From: Natranaeroarchaeum sulfidigenes
GTDB lineage: Archaea > Halobacteriota > Halobacteria > Halobacteriales > Natronoarchaeaceae
NCBI RefSeq assembly: GCF_017094485.1
Contig: NZ_CP064786.1
Span: 1 to 64,000 of the forward strand
DNA: 64,000 nucleotides
Direction: 5' to 3'
The stretch's first letter is position 1; the number at the start of each line of letters is the position of its first letter. The position numbers and the translations under genes were made by a program. Positions 24,717 to 34,129 of the stretch are shown piece by piece. Below the pieces are notes generated by a model. The model was not told where the DNA came from and did no database searches. It saw only the letters and a list, made by a program, of their open reading frames with translations.

Positions 24717-25109
24717 ATGTCATCTAACGACCGTCTCCAGCGGTATCTCGCCGACGACCAGGGCAGTTGTACGCCGGGGGACGTTGCAGAGCGGATGGCC
24801 GAACTCGAGGAACTCGATGCAGCGACGGGTGGTTCGACGCTCGACGCCGACGTCGAACTACTATCCGCGCTCGCCAACGACACCCGATACAAGATCGTTC
24901 GAATGCTCCATGAAGCGGACGACGAGCTCTGTGTCTGTGAGTTTGGACCCCTGCTCGACGTCAGCGACAGCGCGATCAGTCACGCGCTCTCACAGCTGAC
25001 GGAGGCTGGTCTCGTCACTCGGCGCAAGGACGGGAAGTGGCGCAAGTACCGTGCGACATCGAGGGCGAACGCCGTACTCGTCGCTCTTGATGGATCGCGA
25101 CGCCTCTAG
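24717..25109 (+). CDS. arsR: ArsR/SmtB-family metalloregulator
   Basis: 130 aa winged-helix repressor. The metalloid-binding ELCVCEF string lies in the recognition region (near 85-91) as in classical ArsR, and SDSAISHALSQLTEAGLV is the DNA-reading helix. An N-terminal extension of about 45 residues carries one more cysteine (QGSCTPG). Bound As(III) or Sb(III) is expected to release it from DNA. ATG at 24717 follows a run resembling a TATA box (CGCTTAATCC). Likely targets are itself, the cupin gene and the arsDA operon 0.7 kb to the left. Confidence 0.88.
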   Translation: MSSNDRLQRYLADDQGSCTPGDVAERMAELEELDAATGGSTLDADVELLSALANDTRYKIVRMLHEADDELCVCEFGPLLDVSDSAISHALSQLTEAGLVTRRKDGKWRKYRATSRANAVLVALDGSRRL

Positions 25110-25164
25110 TATCTGGCTTTTCCGCCCTGTAGCTTAAATAGCATCTCGCCCCAGTACCGGGTAG

Positions 25165-27120
25165 ATGGACGTCAGCGACCTGTCGCTCGCGCCGAAGTTC
25201 ATAGAACACTTCGAGGGACTGGGGATCGAATCGCTGTATCCACCCCAGGCTGCTGCCGTCGAGGCCGGAATCACGCGGGGGGATCGGGTCGTCGCGGCGA
25301 TGCCCACAGCCAGCGGGAAGACCCTCGTCGCCCAGCTGGCGATGCTGTCGGCCGATGGACCTGCCCTGTACGTCGTCCCCCTTCGTGCGCTCGCCACCGA
25401 AAAGTACGAGACGTTTTCCGAACTCCCCGATGTGAGCGTCGGCATTGCGACCGGCGACTACGACGCCGAAAACGAGTCCTTCGACGAGGACGACATCGTC
25501 GTTGCGACGAGCGAAAAGGTCGACTCGGCGATCCGGAACGGGGCTAGCTGGGTCGAAGCGATCGCCTGTGTGGTCGTCGACGAGGTCCACCTGCTGAACG
25601 CTCGCGGGCGTGGGCCTACGCTGGAAGTCACGCTCGCGAAACTCCGGCGGCTCGTCCCCGACCAGCAACTCGTCGCGCTCTCGGCGACCGTCGGAAACGC
25701 CGCGGAGATCGCCGACTGGCTCGATGCCGAACTCGTCCGGTCGACGTGGCGACCGATCGATCTCCGGACCGGGGTGTACGACGATGGCACGGTCACGTTC
25801 GACGATGGGGGCCGACGTACGATCGATCCCGGCGACGACCCACCGACGACTGCGATGGTCGCCGACGTGATCGATGACGGTGGGCAGGCTCTCGTCTTCG
25901 TCAACTCCCGACGTGAGGCCGAGACGTTCGCCCGGAGCCTCGGCGCGAGGGAGTTCCGGACCGCACCAGACGTCGCAACCGGGATCCGCGAGGGTGCAAC
26001 GACCAGCACCGGACGGGCACTCGCGGAGGCCGCCGAAGGCGGTGTCGGGTTTCACCACGCTGGCCTTCGCGCCGAACACCGCTCGATCGTCGAGCAGGCG
26101 TTTAGAGAGCGCGACCTCGCCGTCCTCTGTGCTACACCGACGCTCGCGGCGGGCGTCAACGTCCCCGCACGGCGGGTGATCGTCCGCGACCACGAGCGGT
26201 TCACCGGTGAGGGCTACGAGCCACTACCCGTCCTCGAGGTTCATCAGATGTTCGGCCGTGCGGGGCGACCGGGACTCGATCCCTACGGTGAGGCGATGCT
26301 GGTCGCGACCGGCGTCGACGCCGCCGAGCTCCGGGAGCGCTACATCGGAGCAGAACCAGAACGTGTGGAGTCGAAGCTCGACTCGCGGGAGGCGCTCCGG
26401 ACCCACGTGCTCGCCACGCTCGCTGGCGGCTTTGCCGAGAACCGGTCCGAGCTCGACGACCTCCTCTCCTCGACGTTTTTCGCCCACCAGCGCGACCCGT
26501 CCGAGCTGACCGATCTCGTCGACGAAGTACTCTCGTATCTGGACGCGACTGGAATGGTACGGCGCAACGATGGCCTCTCCGCCACAGACCTCGGCCGACT
26601 GGTCTCCCGGGTGTACGTCGATCCATTGACTGGTGCAGCAGTCGTGGAAGCGCTCGGTACTGCGGCGGCGATGGATCGGGTGACGACGTTGACGGTGCTC
26701 GAAATCATCTGTGATACCGAGGACATGAGCACCCAGTACGTCCGGACCGAGGAGGCGGGCCGTCTCAGTGAGTTCGCCATGCGCAACGCCGAGCAGTTCA
26801 CCAAACCGGTTCACGACTTCGAGGGAAACTTCCAGTCCTGGCTGGCGACGGTCAAGACGGCGCGGATTCTCGACGACTGGATTGCGGGCGTCGATCCCGC
26901 CGACCTCGACGAGCGCTACGGCGTTGCACCGGGCGACGTCCGACGGCTGGCTGAGCGCGCCGAATGGCTGCTATCGGCGACGGAGGTAATCGCTGAACAC
27001 CTCTCGGATGGGACAGGGACTCACCGACCGACGGATCCTGACTCGGACGTAGAGTACGATACTGTACTCGAACGGCTCCAGGAGACGAGGGCGGCGTTGC
27101 TCGACGTTACCGCCGAGTGA
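25165..27120 (+). CDS. hel308: Hel308-type DNA helicase
   Basis: 651 aa superfamily 2 Ski2-like helicase. Motif I MPTASGKT (near 47), motif II DEVH (DEVHLL), motif III LSATVGN, motif IV region FHHAGL and motif VI GRAGRPG are all present, followed by winged-helix and ratchet domains. Hel308 unwinds stalled forks in archaea. The protein is shorter than most Hel308 (700 or more aa) and its C-terminal domain V appears reduced, so a sub-branch is likely. I recall a Hel308 gene near the same origin in Haloferax, which would fit. Confidence 0.88.
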   Translation: MDVSDLSLAPKFIEHFEGLGIESLYPPQAAAVEAGITRGDRVVAAMPTASGKTLVAQLAMLSADGPALYVVPLRALATEKYETFSELPDVSVGIATGDYDAENESFDEDDIVVATSEKVDSAIRNGASWVEAIACVVVDEVHLLNARGRGPTLEVTLAKLRRLVPDQQLVALSATVGNAAEIADWLDAELVRSTWRPIDLRTGVYDDGTVTFDDGGRRTIDPGDDPPTTAMVADVIDDGGQALVFVNSRREAETFARSLGAREFRTAPDVATGIREGATTSTGRALAEAAEGGVGFHHAGLRAEHRSIVEQAFRERDLAVLCATPTLAAGVNVPARRVIVRDHERFTGEGYEPLPVLEVHQMFGRAGRPGLDPYGEAMLVATGVDAAELRERYIGAEPERVESKLDSREALRTHVLATLAGGFAENRSELDDLLSSTFFAHQRDPSELTDLVDEVLSYLDATGMVRRNDGLSATDLGRLVSRVYVDPLTGAAVVEALGTAAAMDRVTTLTVLEIICDTEDMSTQYVRTEEAGRLSEFAMRNAEQFTKPVHDFEGNFQSWLATVKTARILDDWIAGVDPADLDERYGVAPGDVRRLAERAEWLLSATEVIAEHLSDGTGTHRPTDPDSDVEYDTVLERLQETRAALLDVTAE

Positions 27121-27134
27121 TCGGCGATACGGCT

Positions 27135-29570
27135 TCAGGGTAGTAGGCCTCGTTCCACGACGAACCGTTCCCACAGTAGCAACGTCGGCGGAAGGACGGT
27201 TACCGATAGCAGGAACGAGTAGACGACGCTGATCGACATCAGAATCCCGAATTGACCAAGGATCGGAATGATTGCGAGCATCAACGAGAGCGCCCCGCCG
27301 AGTGTCGTCAGCATACTGCCGGCGAGCGCGCCACCGGTTCCCTGAAGCGTCGTCACCAGCGAGTCGAAGCCGTCCTTCCCGGCGTTGAACTCGTCGATAA
27401 AGCGATGGGTAACGTGAACCGAGTAGGCGACGCCAACGCCGATCGTGATCGAGAGAACCGTTGCCGTCATCGCGTTGAACGGAATCCCGAGCAGGGGCAT
27501 CGTCCCGACCAGCATGGCCACGGTCACCGCGATCGGGACCATATTTGCGAGTCCCAGAGTGGCATATCCCTCGAGAACCCGGTAGATCACCATCAGGAAG
27601 ACAGCGGTAAGCGTCAGTGCAAGCACGAGGCTGGTGATCGCCGACTCGAAGATCACGTCTGCGACACCCTGGAAGATGATGATCTCGCCTGTCGGGGTCG
27701 CCTGAAATCGGTAATCGTCCGACATCGCTTCCATATCCGACCTGATATCGGCGTCGTCCGCCCCCGACTCGACGGAGTAGACTACTTTTGTGTATCGTCT
27801 ATCGTCGGTCAGGAAATCGTCGGTACGGTCCCCGGCCTCGGACTGTTCGAGGGCATCGTAGACTTCGCCGAGGTTCCGGTCCGGGATTCCGTTCCCGGTG
27901 ACGTCCTTGCGATCGACCAGTGCGGCAAACTCCTCGTCTTCTTCGGCCTGGCTCTCGATAACCGTGATGATACTTTCCGAATCGGCCTGTCCACCATCCG
28001 AGATCACCGTTCCTGGGGGATCACCACCGGCTCGATTGATAGACTCCAGGGCATAGTCCGTCTCCATCGGCCCTTCCACGTAGACCGTCACCTCGTCGTC
28101 CTCGCCGGACTCGAAGTTATCCGCCAGGAAGTTGATCGTCTCGGTGAAGGTGTACTCGGAGGGGGCGAGGGGACCGGGGGCGTTCGTGACGTAACCCGGG
28201 AGCTCCTCGGGTGGGAGGAAATCTTCGTCGTCGAAGGTCGTGTCGACGCCCGTCGCGAGTGCACCGGCGCCGGCTGTGACGAGTAACGCCCCGATCAGGA
28301 CGGCAATCGGCGCTCGTCGTCCGACCGTTGCACCGATAGGTAGTACCCGGCCGAGCAGGGATCCGTCCGATCCAAGGGGGGCAGTACCGAACTCCGGGAT
28401 CCGCGTTCCGTCGCGGGCCCGATCCAGCAGCACCTTCGCTGCGGGCATGAACAGGCCGAACACGAGGAAGGTAAACACCACGCCGATGCTCGCAACGATC
28501 CCGAAATCCCTGATCGGACCGAGATCACTCACGACGTTCGCGCCGAACCCGATTACCGTCGTTCCGGCGACGATGAAGAAGGCGATCAGTAGCTGGTCAG
28601 TCGCTGCACTCATCCCCTCGCTGACACCTGAGCCCGCGACCCGTTCCTCCCGGTAGCGGTTCACCGAATGAATCCCGAAGTCGACGCCGATCGCTAGCAA
28701 CAGTGGTGGCACCGCGATCATCATTTCCGAGAAGGGGATCCCGACGAGTCCGGTGAACCCGAACGTCCAGATAACGGTGATTCCGAGCGCAGCGAGCCCC
28801 AACAGCAGGTCGATCGGGTCGCGATAGGCGACGGCCAGAAACAGCAATATCAGGAGCACGACCGCCGGAACGACGATTGCCAGCGAGTCACTGATAACGG
28901 TCTCGAACTCCTCTTCGATGAGACCGCCACTGAAGACGGTGAACTCACCGTCGACGGCCGAGGCAGCGCGCTCGGCTCGATCCTGCGCATTGCTCTCGTC
29001 GACGCTTCCATCGAACTCGACGACGGTCAGTGTGGCGCTTGCCTCTCCGCTCGATTCGCTGTAATCCTCACTCGCGAGCTCGGCCAGACCGTCCTCTTCG
29101 GCCAGCAACTGTCGGGTTGTGGTCCGCACTTCGTGATCGGGTGTCGATTCGATGACGGCACGCTGTGCGCTCGGCGTCGTCGCCGACGGTTCGATGGTCT
29201 GTGCGACGGCTCCAGCAATCGAGCTCGTCCCCTCGATGTCGAGCTGGGGGTCGGATTCCAGCTCGGCCTGCACGGCGAGGTTCCGTTCTAACCCCGTCGG
29301 AGTCAGCGCGCCCTGGCTTCGCTGAATGAGCTGGACTGACGACGTATCGTCTGCAAACGCCGGGCTGAAGCGTTCGTCGACTTCGTCCTGTGCGTCCTGT
29401 GCTGGTACCCCTTCGGCGAACTCGTCGGTGCCCTCTTCGCTCTCGATCGCACCGAGTCCGGTTGCAAAAACGGCTGTGACGAGGAGAAAGGCGAGTACGA
29501 CCGTTCCGGGACGCTCAGTTATGAGAGTCCCGATGCGGCCCATACCACGTTCGAGAGCGGAGTCGCCCAT
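27135..29570 (-). CDS. RND-superfamily exporter (HAE3/MMPL type)
   Basis: 811 aa with the duplicated RND plan: one membrane helix, a large extracytoplasmic domain (about 45-230), a six-helix bundle, then the same again. Helical stretches such as ALGITVIWTFGFTGLVGIPF (a sterol-sensing-like segment) and the second bundle ending near 800 are visible. It would use the proton or sodium gradient to move hydrophobic molecules. It starts 2 bp after the stop of the exported beta-domain protein and is therefore its operon partner. The target substrate cannot be told from the sequence. Confidence 0.88.
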   Translation of the reverse strand: MGDSALERGMGRIGTLITERPGTVVLAFLLVTAVFATGLGAIESEEGTDEFAEGVPAQDAQDEVDERFSPAFADDTSSVQLIQRSQGALTPTGLERNLAVQAELESDPQLDIEGTSSIAGAVAQTIEPSATTPSAQRAVIESTPDHEVRTTTRQLLAEEDGLAELASEDYSESSGEASATLTVVEFDGSVDESNAQDRAERAASAVDGEFTVFSGGLIEEEFETVISDSLAIVVPAVVLLILLFLAVAYRDPIDLLLGLAALGITVIWTFGFTGLVGIPFSEMMIAVPPLLLAIGVDFGIHSVNRYREERVAGSGVSEGMSAATDQLLIAFFIVAGTTVIGFGANVVSDLGPIRDFGIVASIGVVFTFLVFGLFMPAAKVLLDRARDGTRIPEFGTAPLGSDGSLLGRVLPIGATVGRRAPIAVLIGALLVTAGAGALATGVDTTFDDEDFLPPEELPGYVTNAPGPLAPSEYTFTETINFLADNFESGEDDEVTVYVEGPMETDYALESINRAGGDPPGTVISDGGQADSESIITVIESQAEEDEEFAALVDRKDVTGNGIPDRNLGEVYDALEQSEAGDRTDDFLTDDRRYTKVVYSVESGADDADIRSDMEAMSDDYRFQATPTGEIIIFQGVADVIFESAITSLVLALTLTAVFLMVIYRVLEGYATLGLANMVPIAVTVAMLVGTMPLLGIPFNAMTATVLSITIGVGVAYSVHVTHRFIDEFNAGKDGFDSLVTTLQGTGGALAGSMLTTLGGALSLMLAIIPILGQFGILMSISVVYSFLLSVTVLPPTLLLWERFVVERGLLP

Positions 29571-29571
29571 G

Positions 29572-31293
29572 TTACTCGTCGGGGTCGTTGTTTGGCAGTC
29601 GAGTCCTGATCCCGTCGCGGTACCGCCAGGCTACTGCACCGACACCGGCGGTGAGCACGAGGCTCGCCAGGAGTCCGATGCGTAGCCAGTTGGTCTCCCC
29701 TTCGACTGCCGTTATGGGAATCCGGTACGTGTCCGACAGCCGCGTATCACCGTCGGCATCGTCGAACTGGAAGTCCACACGTACCGGGTACGTCTTCTCG
29801 CTGGCCGAGCCGTCGACATCGATCTCGAACGTTATCGTTTCACTGTCCCCGTCGTCGAGGCGCTCGATGAACGCCTCGTCGTCGCTGCTGTCGATCGGAT
29901 CGTTGGTGAACAGCTTCGCCTGGACGTCGGTTACATCCTCGCCGAACGTGTTGGTGACGGTGAGTTCGAGGGTTCCGCTCTCGTCGATCTCGAACGTTCC
30001 GTCCGTCGCTTCGACGGCAAACTCCTCGCGTTCCTCTCCGATCGTGACTGGCGCGTCAAGTGTTCGACTCGTCCGAATGTCGTCGTCGGCGTTTCTGTAT
30101 CTCACCTCCATTGGCAGGATCCGATCTCCCGCTGTCGCATCCGCGCTGGCATCGATTCGGAACTCGAACTGAGCTGTCTCACCGGGTTTGAGGTCACCGA
30201 CGAAGCTCGTCTCCTCGCGTGGAGACACCGTCTCCGAGTCACCGGTATCGAGTACGTCGATATCGTCCGAAGGGTCCTCGCTGAACTGGACGACGGCGTT
30301 CCGTACCGTCTCGTTGCCCTCGTTTTTCACCGTCCCGTTGACGAAGCCATCATCGTCGACGCGGACGGTGCTCTCCACGTCATCCAGCACGAAGCGTTGT
30401 TCCTCGACGACGTCTGCACCGAGGACCATCTCTCTGGACGTTCGATCGACGCCGCGGTCGTCACGGAACTCGACGTCTGCCCTGATCGCGTTCTCTTGCG
30501 GGAGGGCGTCCTCGTCGACCCGTACCTTCAGATCGATCTCACGGGTCTCGTTTTGCTCCCAGTCCCCGACGTAGACTTCACTGGCGACAGTCGCTGGATC
30601 ACCCTCACCGTCGTCGGGGACTCCCGATAGCTCACCGTCCGGAACTTCCGGGAAGGCCTCTACGTTGGGGTCCTGCGCCTGAAATCCGACGACAGCGTCG
30701 CTTGCGTTCTCGGCACCGGTATTCGTAATCTCCGCCGTCGCCGTCCGGGTGTCGCCCACACGGAACTCGCTGACGTCGATTTCGCCCTCGAAGCGCGCCT
30801 GCTCGTCGACGCGGATCTCGAGGGACTTCTCTTCGGTGACCGTCCGCTCGTCGTCTGGACCGTCGTCGTCGTCCACGGCGGGCGTGTACGTGTACGTCAC
30901 GTTTACTGGTAGCTCGTACGTTCCGGCCTCGGCGGTCTGATCCACGTCGATGTCGAACGACACCGACTGGATGGCGTCCTGTGGCATATTGGACAGGGGC
31001 TGCTCGTTCGTCCTGATGTCCACCGGAACGTCCTCGTCATCGCCCAGCTCGACGCTGACGTTTCTGGCGGTCGTTACGTCATCGTCGGCACCAGGGGGGC
31101 CATCGTCATCGTCGACGCTGCCCTGATTCTGCAGATCGACCGTGACTGTTTCTGACTCTCCGGGTTCCACGAACGGGTCTGGCGTGTACACCTCAATATC
31201 GGGACTACCGGTCGTCTCGTCTGCAACTGCCAGCCCCACGAGAACGACTCCGGCGAGAAACAGCACGAGTAATCCAGCCCTAACCCTGTTCAT
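29572..31293 (-). CDS. Exported beta-domain protein (COG1361/S-layer-like), membrane anchored
   Basis: 573 aa. Signal peptide MNRVRAGLLVLFLAGVVLVGLAVADE, then several repeats of an immunoglobulin-like/CARDB-type domain (recurring VEPGESETVTVDLQNQGS, VTNTFGEDVTDV and similar). The C-terminal helix WLRIGLLASLVLTAGVGAVA and a short positive tail anchor it in the membrane. The start is ATG 31293; the longer frame would extend into the promoter. Role inferred: an extracytoplasmic partner of the RND exporter, in place of a bacterial periplasmic adaptor. Confidence 0.82.
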   Translation of the reverse strand: MNRVRAGLLVLFLAGVVLVGLAVADETTGSPDIEVYTPDPFVEPGESETVTVDLQNQGSVDDDDGPPGADDDVTTARNVSVELGDDEDVPVDIRTNEQPLSNMPQDAIQSVSFDIDVDQTAEAGTYELPVNVTYTYTPAVDDDDGPDDERTVTEEKSLEIRVDEQARFEGEIDVSEFRVGDTRTATAEITNTGAENASDAVVGFQAQDPNVEAFPEVPDGELSGVPDDGEGDPATVASEVYVGDWEQNETREIDLKVRVDEDALPQENAIRADVEFRDDRGVDRTSREMVLGADVVEEQRFVLDDVESTVRVDDDGFVNGTVKNEGNETVRNAVVQFSEDPSDDIDVLDTGDSETVSPREETSFVGDLKPGETAQFEFRIDASADATAGDRILPMEVRYRNADDDIRTSRTLDAPVTIGEEREEFAVEATDGTFEIDESGTLELTVTNTFGEDVTDVQAKLFTNDPIDSSDDEAFIERLDDGDSETITFEIDVDGSASEKTYPVRVDFQFDDADGDTRLSDTYRIPITAVEGETNWLRIGLLASLVLTAGVGAVAWRYRDGIRTRLPNNDPDE

Positions 31294-31339
31294 ACCGGTA
31301 CTGATAGAGGGGTAGACAAGTACCTTTTGGATCGAAACC

Positions 31340-31352
31340 ACAACACTGTTGT
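31340..31352. promoter_or_regulatory. Palindrome between the exporter operon and its TrmB-type regulator
   Basis: ACAACACTGTTGT is a perfect 6+1+6 palindrome centred in the 81-bp divergent spacer, with a further half site (GTGTTGCG) to its right. Well placed to control both transcripts. Confidence 0.55.
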
Positions 31353-31374
31353 TTCTAACCGTGTTGCGTAGAGT

Positions 31375-32163
31375 ATGGGCGAGCACGTCGCGGAGAAGCT
31401 TGCGGATCTCGGACTATCGAACTACGAGGCTCAGGCCTTTCAGGCACTGATAGAGAAAGGGCCGATGACAGCCGACGAGGTAGCCGCTGCCGCCGAGCTA
31501 CCGAAAGGCCGGATTTATGATGTCCTTAACTCGCTGTCGAAACGCTCTGTCGTTCGTCACGATGACTCACGTCCGCGCACATACGTCCCTGCGTCGCCGG
31601 AACATGCCGTCTCACAGCTACTCGATGCCCGGCTGGAGGACCTCGACGAACGCCGTCGCCGATTCGAAACGACCGCCGAGGAGCTTGAAACGGCGATTCG
31701 ATCACAGGAGACCGACCGACCAACGCAGTCGTTCGCCACGAGCGCCTTTCGGCACGAAGATGCCATCGAGTTGCTAGACGAGCGCCTCGGAACTGCAACC
31801 GAGTGCGTCTCCATCGCAGCAGGGACGATCGACGAGGGGCCCGAAACCCGGGACACGCTCACCGAGCGCCTTCGATCGCTGTTACACGACGGTATCACGG
31901 TCAAACTCCTCGTTCACGAGCACACCGAGCTAGAATACGATACTGAGCTGGCCGACGCAGGGCTTGCGATCCGGCGCAGTCCGGTCGTCCCCGACCAGCG
32001 GTTCATCCTGATCGATGGTGAGGAGGTCTGTCTCGAAGTCGTTCACCCGATCACCCCAAACGAGCTGCTCTCGGTCGTCGACTTCAGAAGCGACCAGGTG
32101 GCGACCGAACTCGTCGACACGTTCGACGAACTCTGGGCGGATGCCACGCCGGCTGAACCGTAG
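31375..32163 (+). CDS. TrmB-family transcriptional regulator
   Basis: 262 aa. N-terminal winged helix (LSNYEAQAFQALIEKGPMTA and GRIYDVLNSLSKRSVV) followed by a coiled linker and a C-terminal ligand-sensing region resembling a phospholipase D-like fold (HEDAIELLDERLGTA and onward), as in TrmB proteins that bind sugars or other small molecules. It is divergent from the exporter operon with an 81-bp spacer holding a palindrome, so it most likely regulates that operon and itself. Confidence 0.87.
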   Translation: MGEHVAEKLADLGLSNYEAQAFQALIEKGPMTADEVAAAAELPKGRIYDVLNSLSKRSVVRHDDSRPRTYVPASPEHAVSQLLDARLEDLDERRRRFETTAEELETAIRSQETDRPTQSFATSAFRHEDAIELLDERLGTATECVSIAAGTIDEGPETRDTLTERLRSLLHDGITVKLLVHEHTELEYDTELADAGLAIRRSPVVPDQRFILIDGEEVCLEVVHPITPNELLSVVDFRSDQVATELVDTFDELWADATPAEP

Positions 32164-32164
32164 C

Positions 32165-32683
32165 TCACTCCCGGTCCAGATACTCCTGCTGGACCGCCAC
32201 GATCTCGCTCGAATCTTCACAGTCGGCATACCGGCGTAGCGGTTCCTCGTTCATCACCAGAAACGTCTCGCCCCATCTGAACTTCGATAGAATCCGACTG
32301 GCATGCTCTCGGTCCCCCAGAATACATAACCCGGCCGCCAGTGCTTCAACCGTCGTCAACTGGAACGGCTTTCCGTAATTGACCGGGTTCGCCGCGACGA
32401 GGAAGGGCAGGGCACGGTGTTCGCCGTCGACGCTGAACTGTGCCTCGCGGGCGCTCTCCCAGGAGCAATCGAGTGCGACTAGTCGGTCACTCACCGTCGC
32501 GTCGGCCGGTGACAGTGCCTGCTCGGCGTGCGGGTTCAACACGACGCCGTACGGTGTTGCCCGATCGGTGCTGTGCAAGGTCGCCAGCTCGAACCGAGAG
32601 AGTTTCTTCGCAGTACACTTGTCGGGATCGTCGTCACCCTCGTACCTGACGTGGAGGTTCACTGTTCGGCGGTACGGGACCAC
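32165..32683 (-). CDS. tsr3: Tsr3 rRNA aminocarboxypropyltransferase
   Basis: 172 aa. Transfers the 3-amino-3-carboxypropyl group of SAM to a pseudouridine of small-subunit rRNA, a SPOUT-class reaction. The signature LDCSWES (near 90) and [15 protein letters not shown] (near 115) fix the assignment, and the length is normal for archaea. GTG start at 32683. Its stop is 2 bp from the TrmB-type gene stop (convergent). Confidence 0.93.
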   Translation of the reverse strand: MVPYRRTVNLHVRYEGDDDPDKCTAKKLSRFELATLHSTDRATPYGVVLNPHAEQALSPADATVSDRLVALDCSWESAREAQFSVDGEHRALPFLVAANPVNYGKPFQLTTVEALAAGLCILGDREHASRILSKFRWGETFLVMNEEPLRRYADCEDSSEIVAVQQEYLDRE

Positions 32684-32745
32684 TCACAAAAAACGCCGCG
32701 TTCGTCAGGACGAACTTTTGTGTACACCTGCTCCTAAGTCCGGTC

Positions 32746-33513
32746 ATGCGCGCCGACGACGACGGACATTACGACGACGCCATCGCCTCCCTCGCCGATC
32801 GAAACTACACTGCGGCCGGGGATGCCTACACCCGTGCGGGACGTCGGGTACTCTCCGGTCCGCGGGCGAACAGTAGCCCATTCGATGACGACGAACACGG
32901 CTGGGTCGGAATCGGACTCAGCTATCTCTGCACGGCGTCGATCTGCTATCGTGTTGCCGGACAGCAAGCCCGTGCGACCCACCGTGCAGTCGAAGGTGTC
33001 GCCGTCAGCCGTGATCTGGCCGCGGTCACTGACCACGCCGCCCAGCGGGCCTGCTTCGAGGAGCTCATCGCCGATCTCCACGTTGCTGGCGACCTGAACG
33101 GGGTGGACGAGGCCTACGATGACGCCGTCACGGCCTATCGAGACGCTGGCGCGGGGATCGACGATCCACAGCGCTGGGCGACGACTCCTCTGTTCGAGGC
33201 CGCCGCGACGCCGCTCACGCAGGTTGCCAGAAGCCTCGCTGACGGCGAGATTGCCATCGAGTGGGAGCAGTTACACGGCTCCGATCCTGCAGATCAAGCT
33301 GCCTTCCTCGCGGAACGTGCCCGCTACAAACGCCGCCGCTTTCCGTCGTTGCTGGACCGTGTCGTCGAGGGTGGCTATCTTGCCGCCCCGCGAGGGTCGA
33401 CCGAATACGACACGGATCACCACTACTGTCCGAACTGCGAGTCGACGAGCGTCAACTGGATCGGTGATGACGTGCTCTGTCTGCGGTGTTCGAGCGTCGC
33501 CCGCCCACAGTGA
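32746..33513 (+). CDS. Conserved-looking protein with C-terminal zinc ribbon, 255 aa
   Basis: The first 210 residues are helical with repeats suggestive of TPR-like helices (HYDDAIASLADRNYTAAGDAYTRAGRR near the start). The C-terminal end is a zinc ribbon (YCPNCESTSVNWIGDDVLCLRC). I do not know its function. Divergent from tsr3 with a 62-bp gap that must hold both promoters. Confidence 0.75.
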   Translation: MRADDDGHYDDAIASLADRNYTAAGDAYTRAGRRVLSGPRANSSPFDDDEHGWVGIGLSYLCTASICYRVAGQQARATHRAVEGVAVSRDLAAVTDHAAQRACFEELIADLHVAGDLNGVDEAYDDAVTAYRDAGAGIDDPQRWATTPLFEAAATPLTQVARSLADGEIAIEWEQLHGSDPADQAAFLAERARYKRRRFPSLLDRVVEGGYLAAPRGSTEYDTDHHYCPNCESTSVNWIGDDVLCLRCSSVARPQ

Positions 33514-33837
33514 GCCGCTATGCCCTCGCGTCACTTTTCTTATAAAAGGGCTGATATTTTGATTCCTAGTCCCGGGGCTCAACTACTCGTTGCGGCGATT
33601 CAACTCCTCACATTCGATCGATCGTCGGTCAGAACTGCCGGGTACTCACTCACTTCGTTCGTGACATTGACGCAGGAATGCGTCGAGAGACACTCTGTTC
33701 GTCTCTCGAACATGGCTTCGCGGTGCTCAGCCATGCGCCGGCCGGGAATTGAACCCGACTGCGAGACTCACTCCGTTCGTCTCGCGTGATTCAATTCCCG
33801 GAGCGATTTCACTGCTCACTGACGTTCGCAGCAGAAA
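33514..33837. repeat. Hairpin cluster downstream of tRNA-Gly
   Basis: No gene. On the minus strand, at least four stem-loops share a GAACG-(N)-AGTG-type loop: near 33754-33786 (GCGAGAC/GTCTCGC), 33685-33710 (CGAGAGAC/GTCTCTCG), 33643-33665 (TCAC/GTGA) and 33808-33832 (CTGC/GCAG). The duplicated tRNA-Gly 3' end lies among them. Confidence 0.6.
33733..33757 (-). repeat. Duplicated 3' end of tRNA-Gly (att-like)
   Basis: This 25-bp string repeats exactly at 33837-33861, which is the 3' end of tRNA-Gly including the discriminator. The copies are 104 bp apart. The spacer between them aligns with the spacer after tRNA-Gln (14793-14880). Confidence 0.75.
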
Positions 33838-33908
33838 TGCGCCGGCCGGGAATTGAACCCGGGCTATGAGCTTGGGAAGCTCATGTCCTACCACTAGACC
33901 ACCGGCGC
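33838..33908 (-). tRNA. tRNA-Gly (CCC)
   Basis: Minus strand: acceptor GCGCCGG with CCGGCGC, anticodon stem TGAGC/GCTCA, loop TTCCCAA giving anticodon CCC, T arm CGGGTTCAATTCCCG, discriminator A. No CCA encoded. Confidence 0.95.
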
Positions 33909-34129
33909 ATTCGGGTTGCTGCATCCCGATTTATGCGGTGGCGATTCTTAAACACTGCTGATTCAGCTCCCGTCATCGTCTCCGACAATACAGCTTGACA
34001 AATATTGAACTGTGCGTATGTTTATTGATAGCTCCACAATAATATAATGGTCTTAAACGCTTTTTGCTGAACATACGTCTATTTCGACAAAGTTAACTGA
34101 CAACGATTCTCAAAGCAGTTGTTCACTGT
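33909..34129. other. AT-rich spacer between tRNA-Gly and pntA1
   Basis: About 220 bp, much richer in A and T than its flanks, holding the divergent promoters of tRNA-Gly and the transhydrogenase operon. No small gene seen. Confidence 0.4.
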
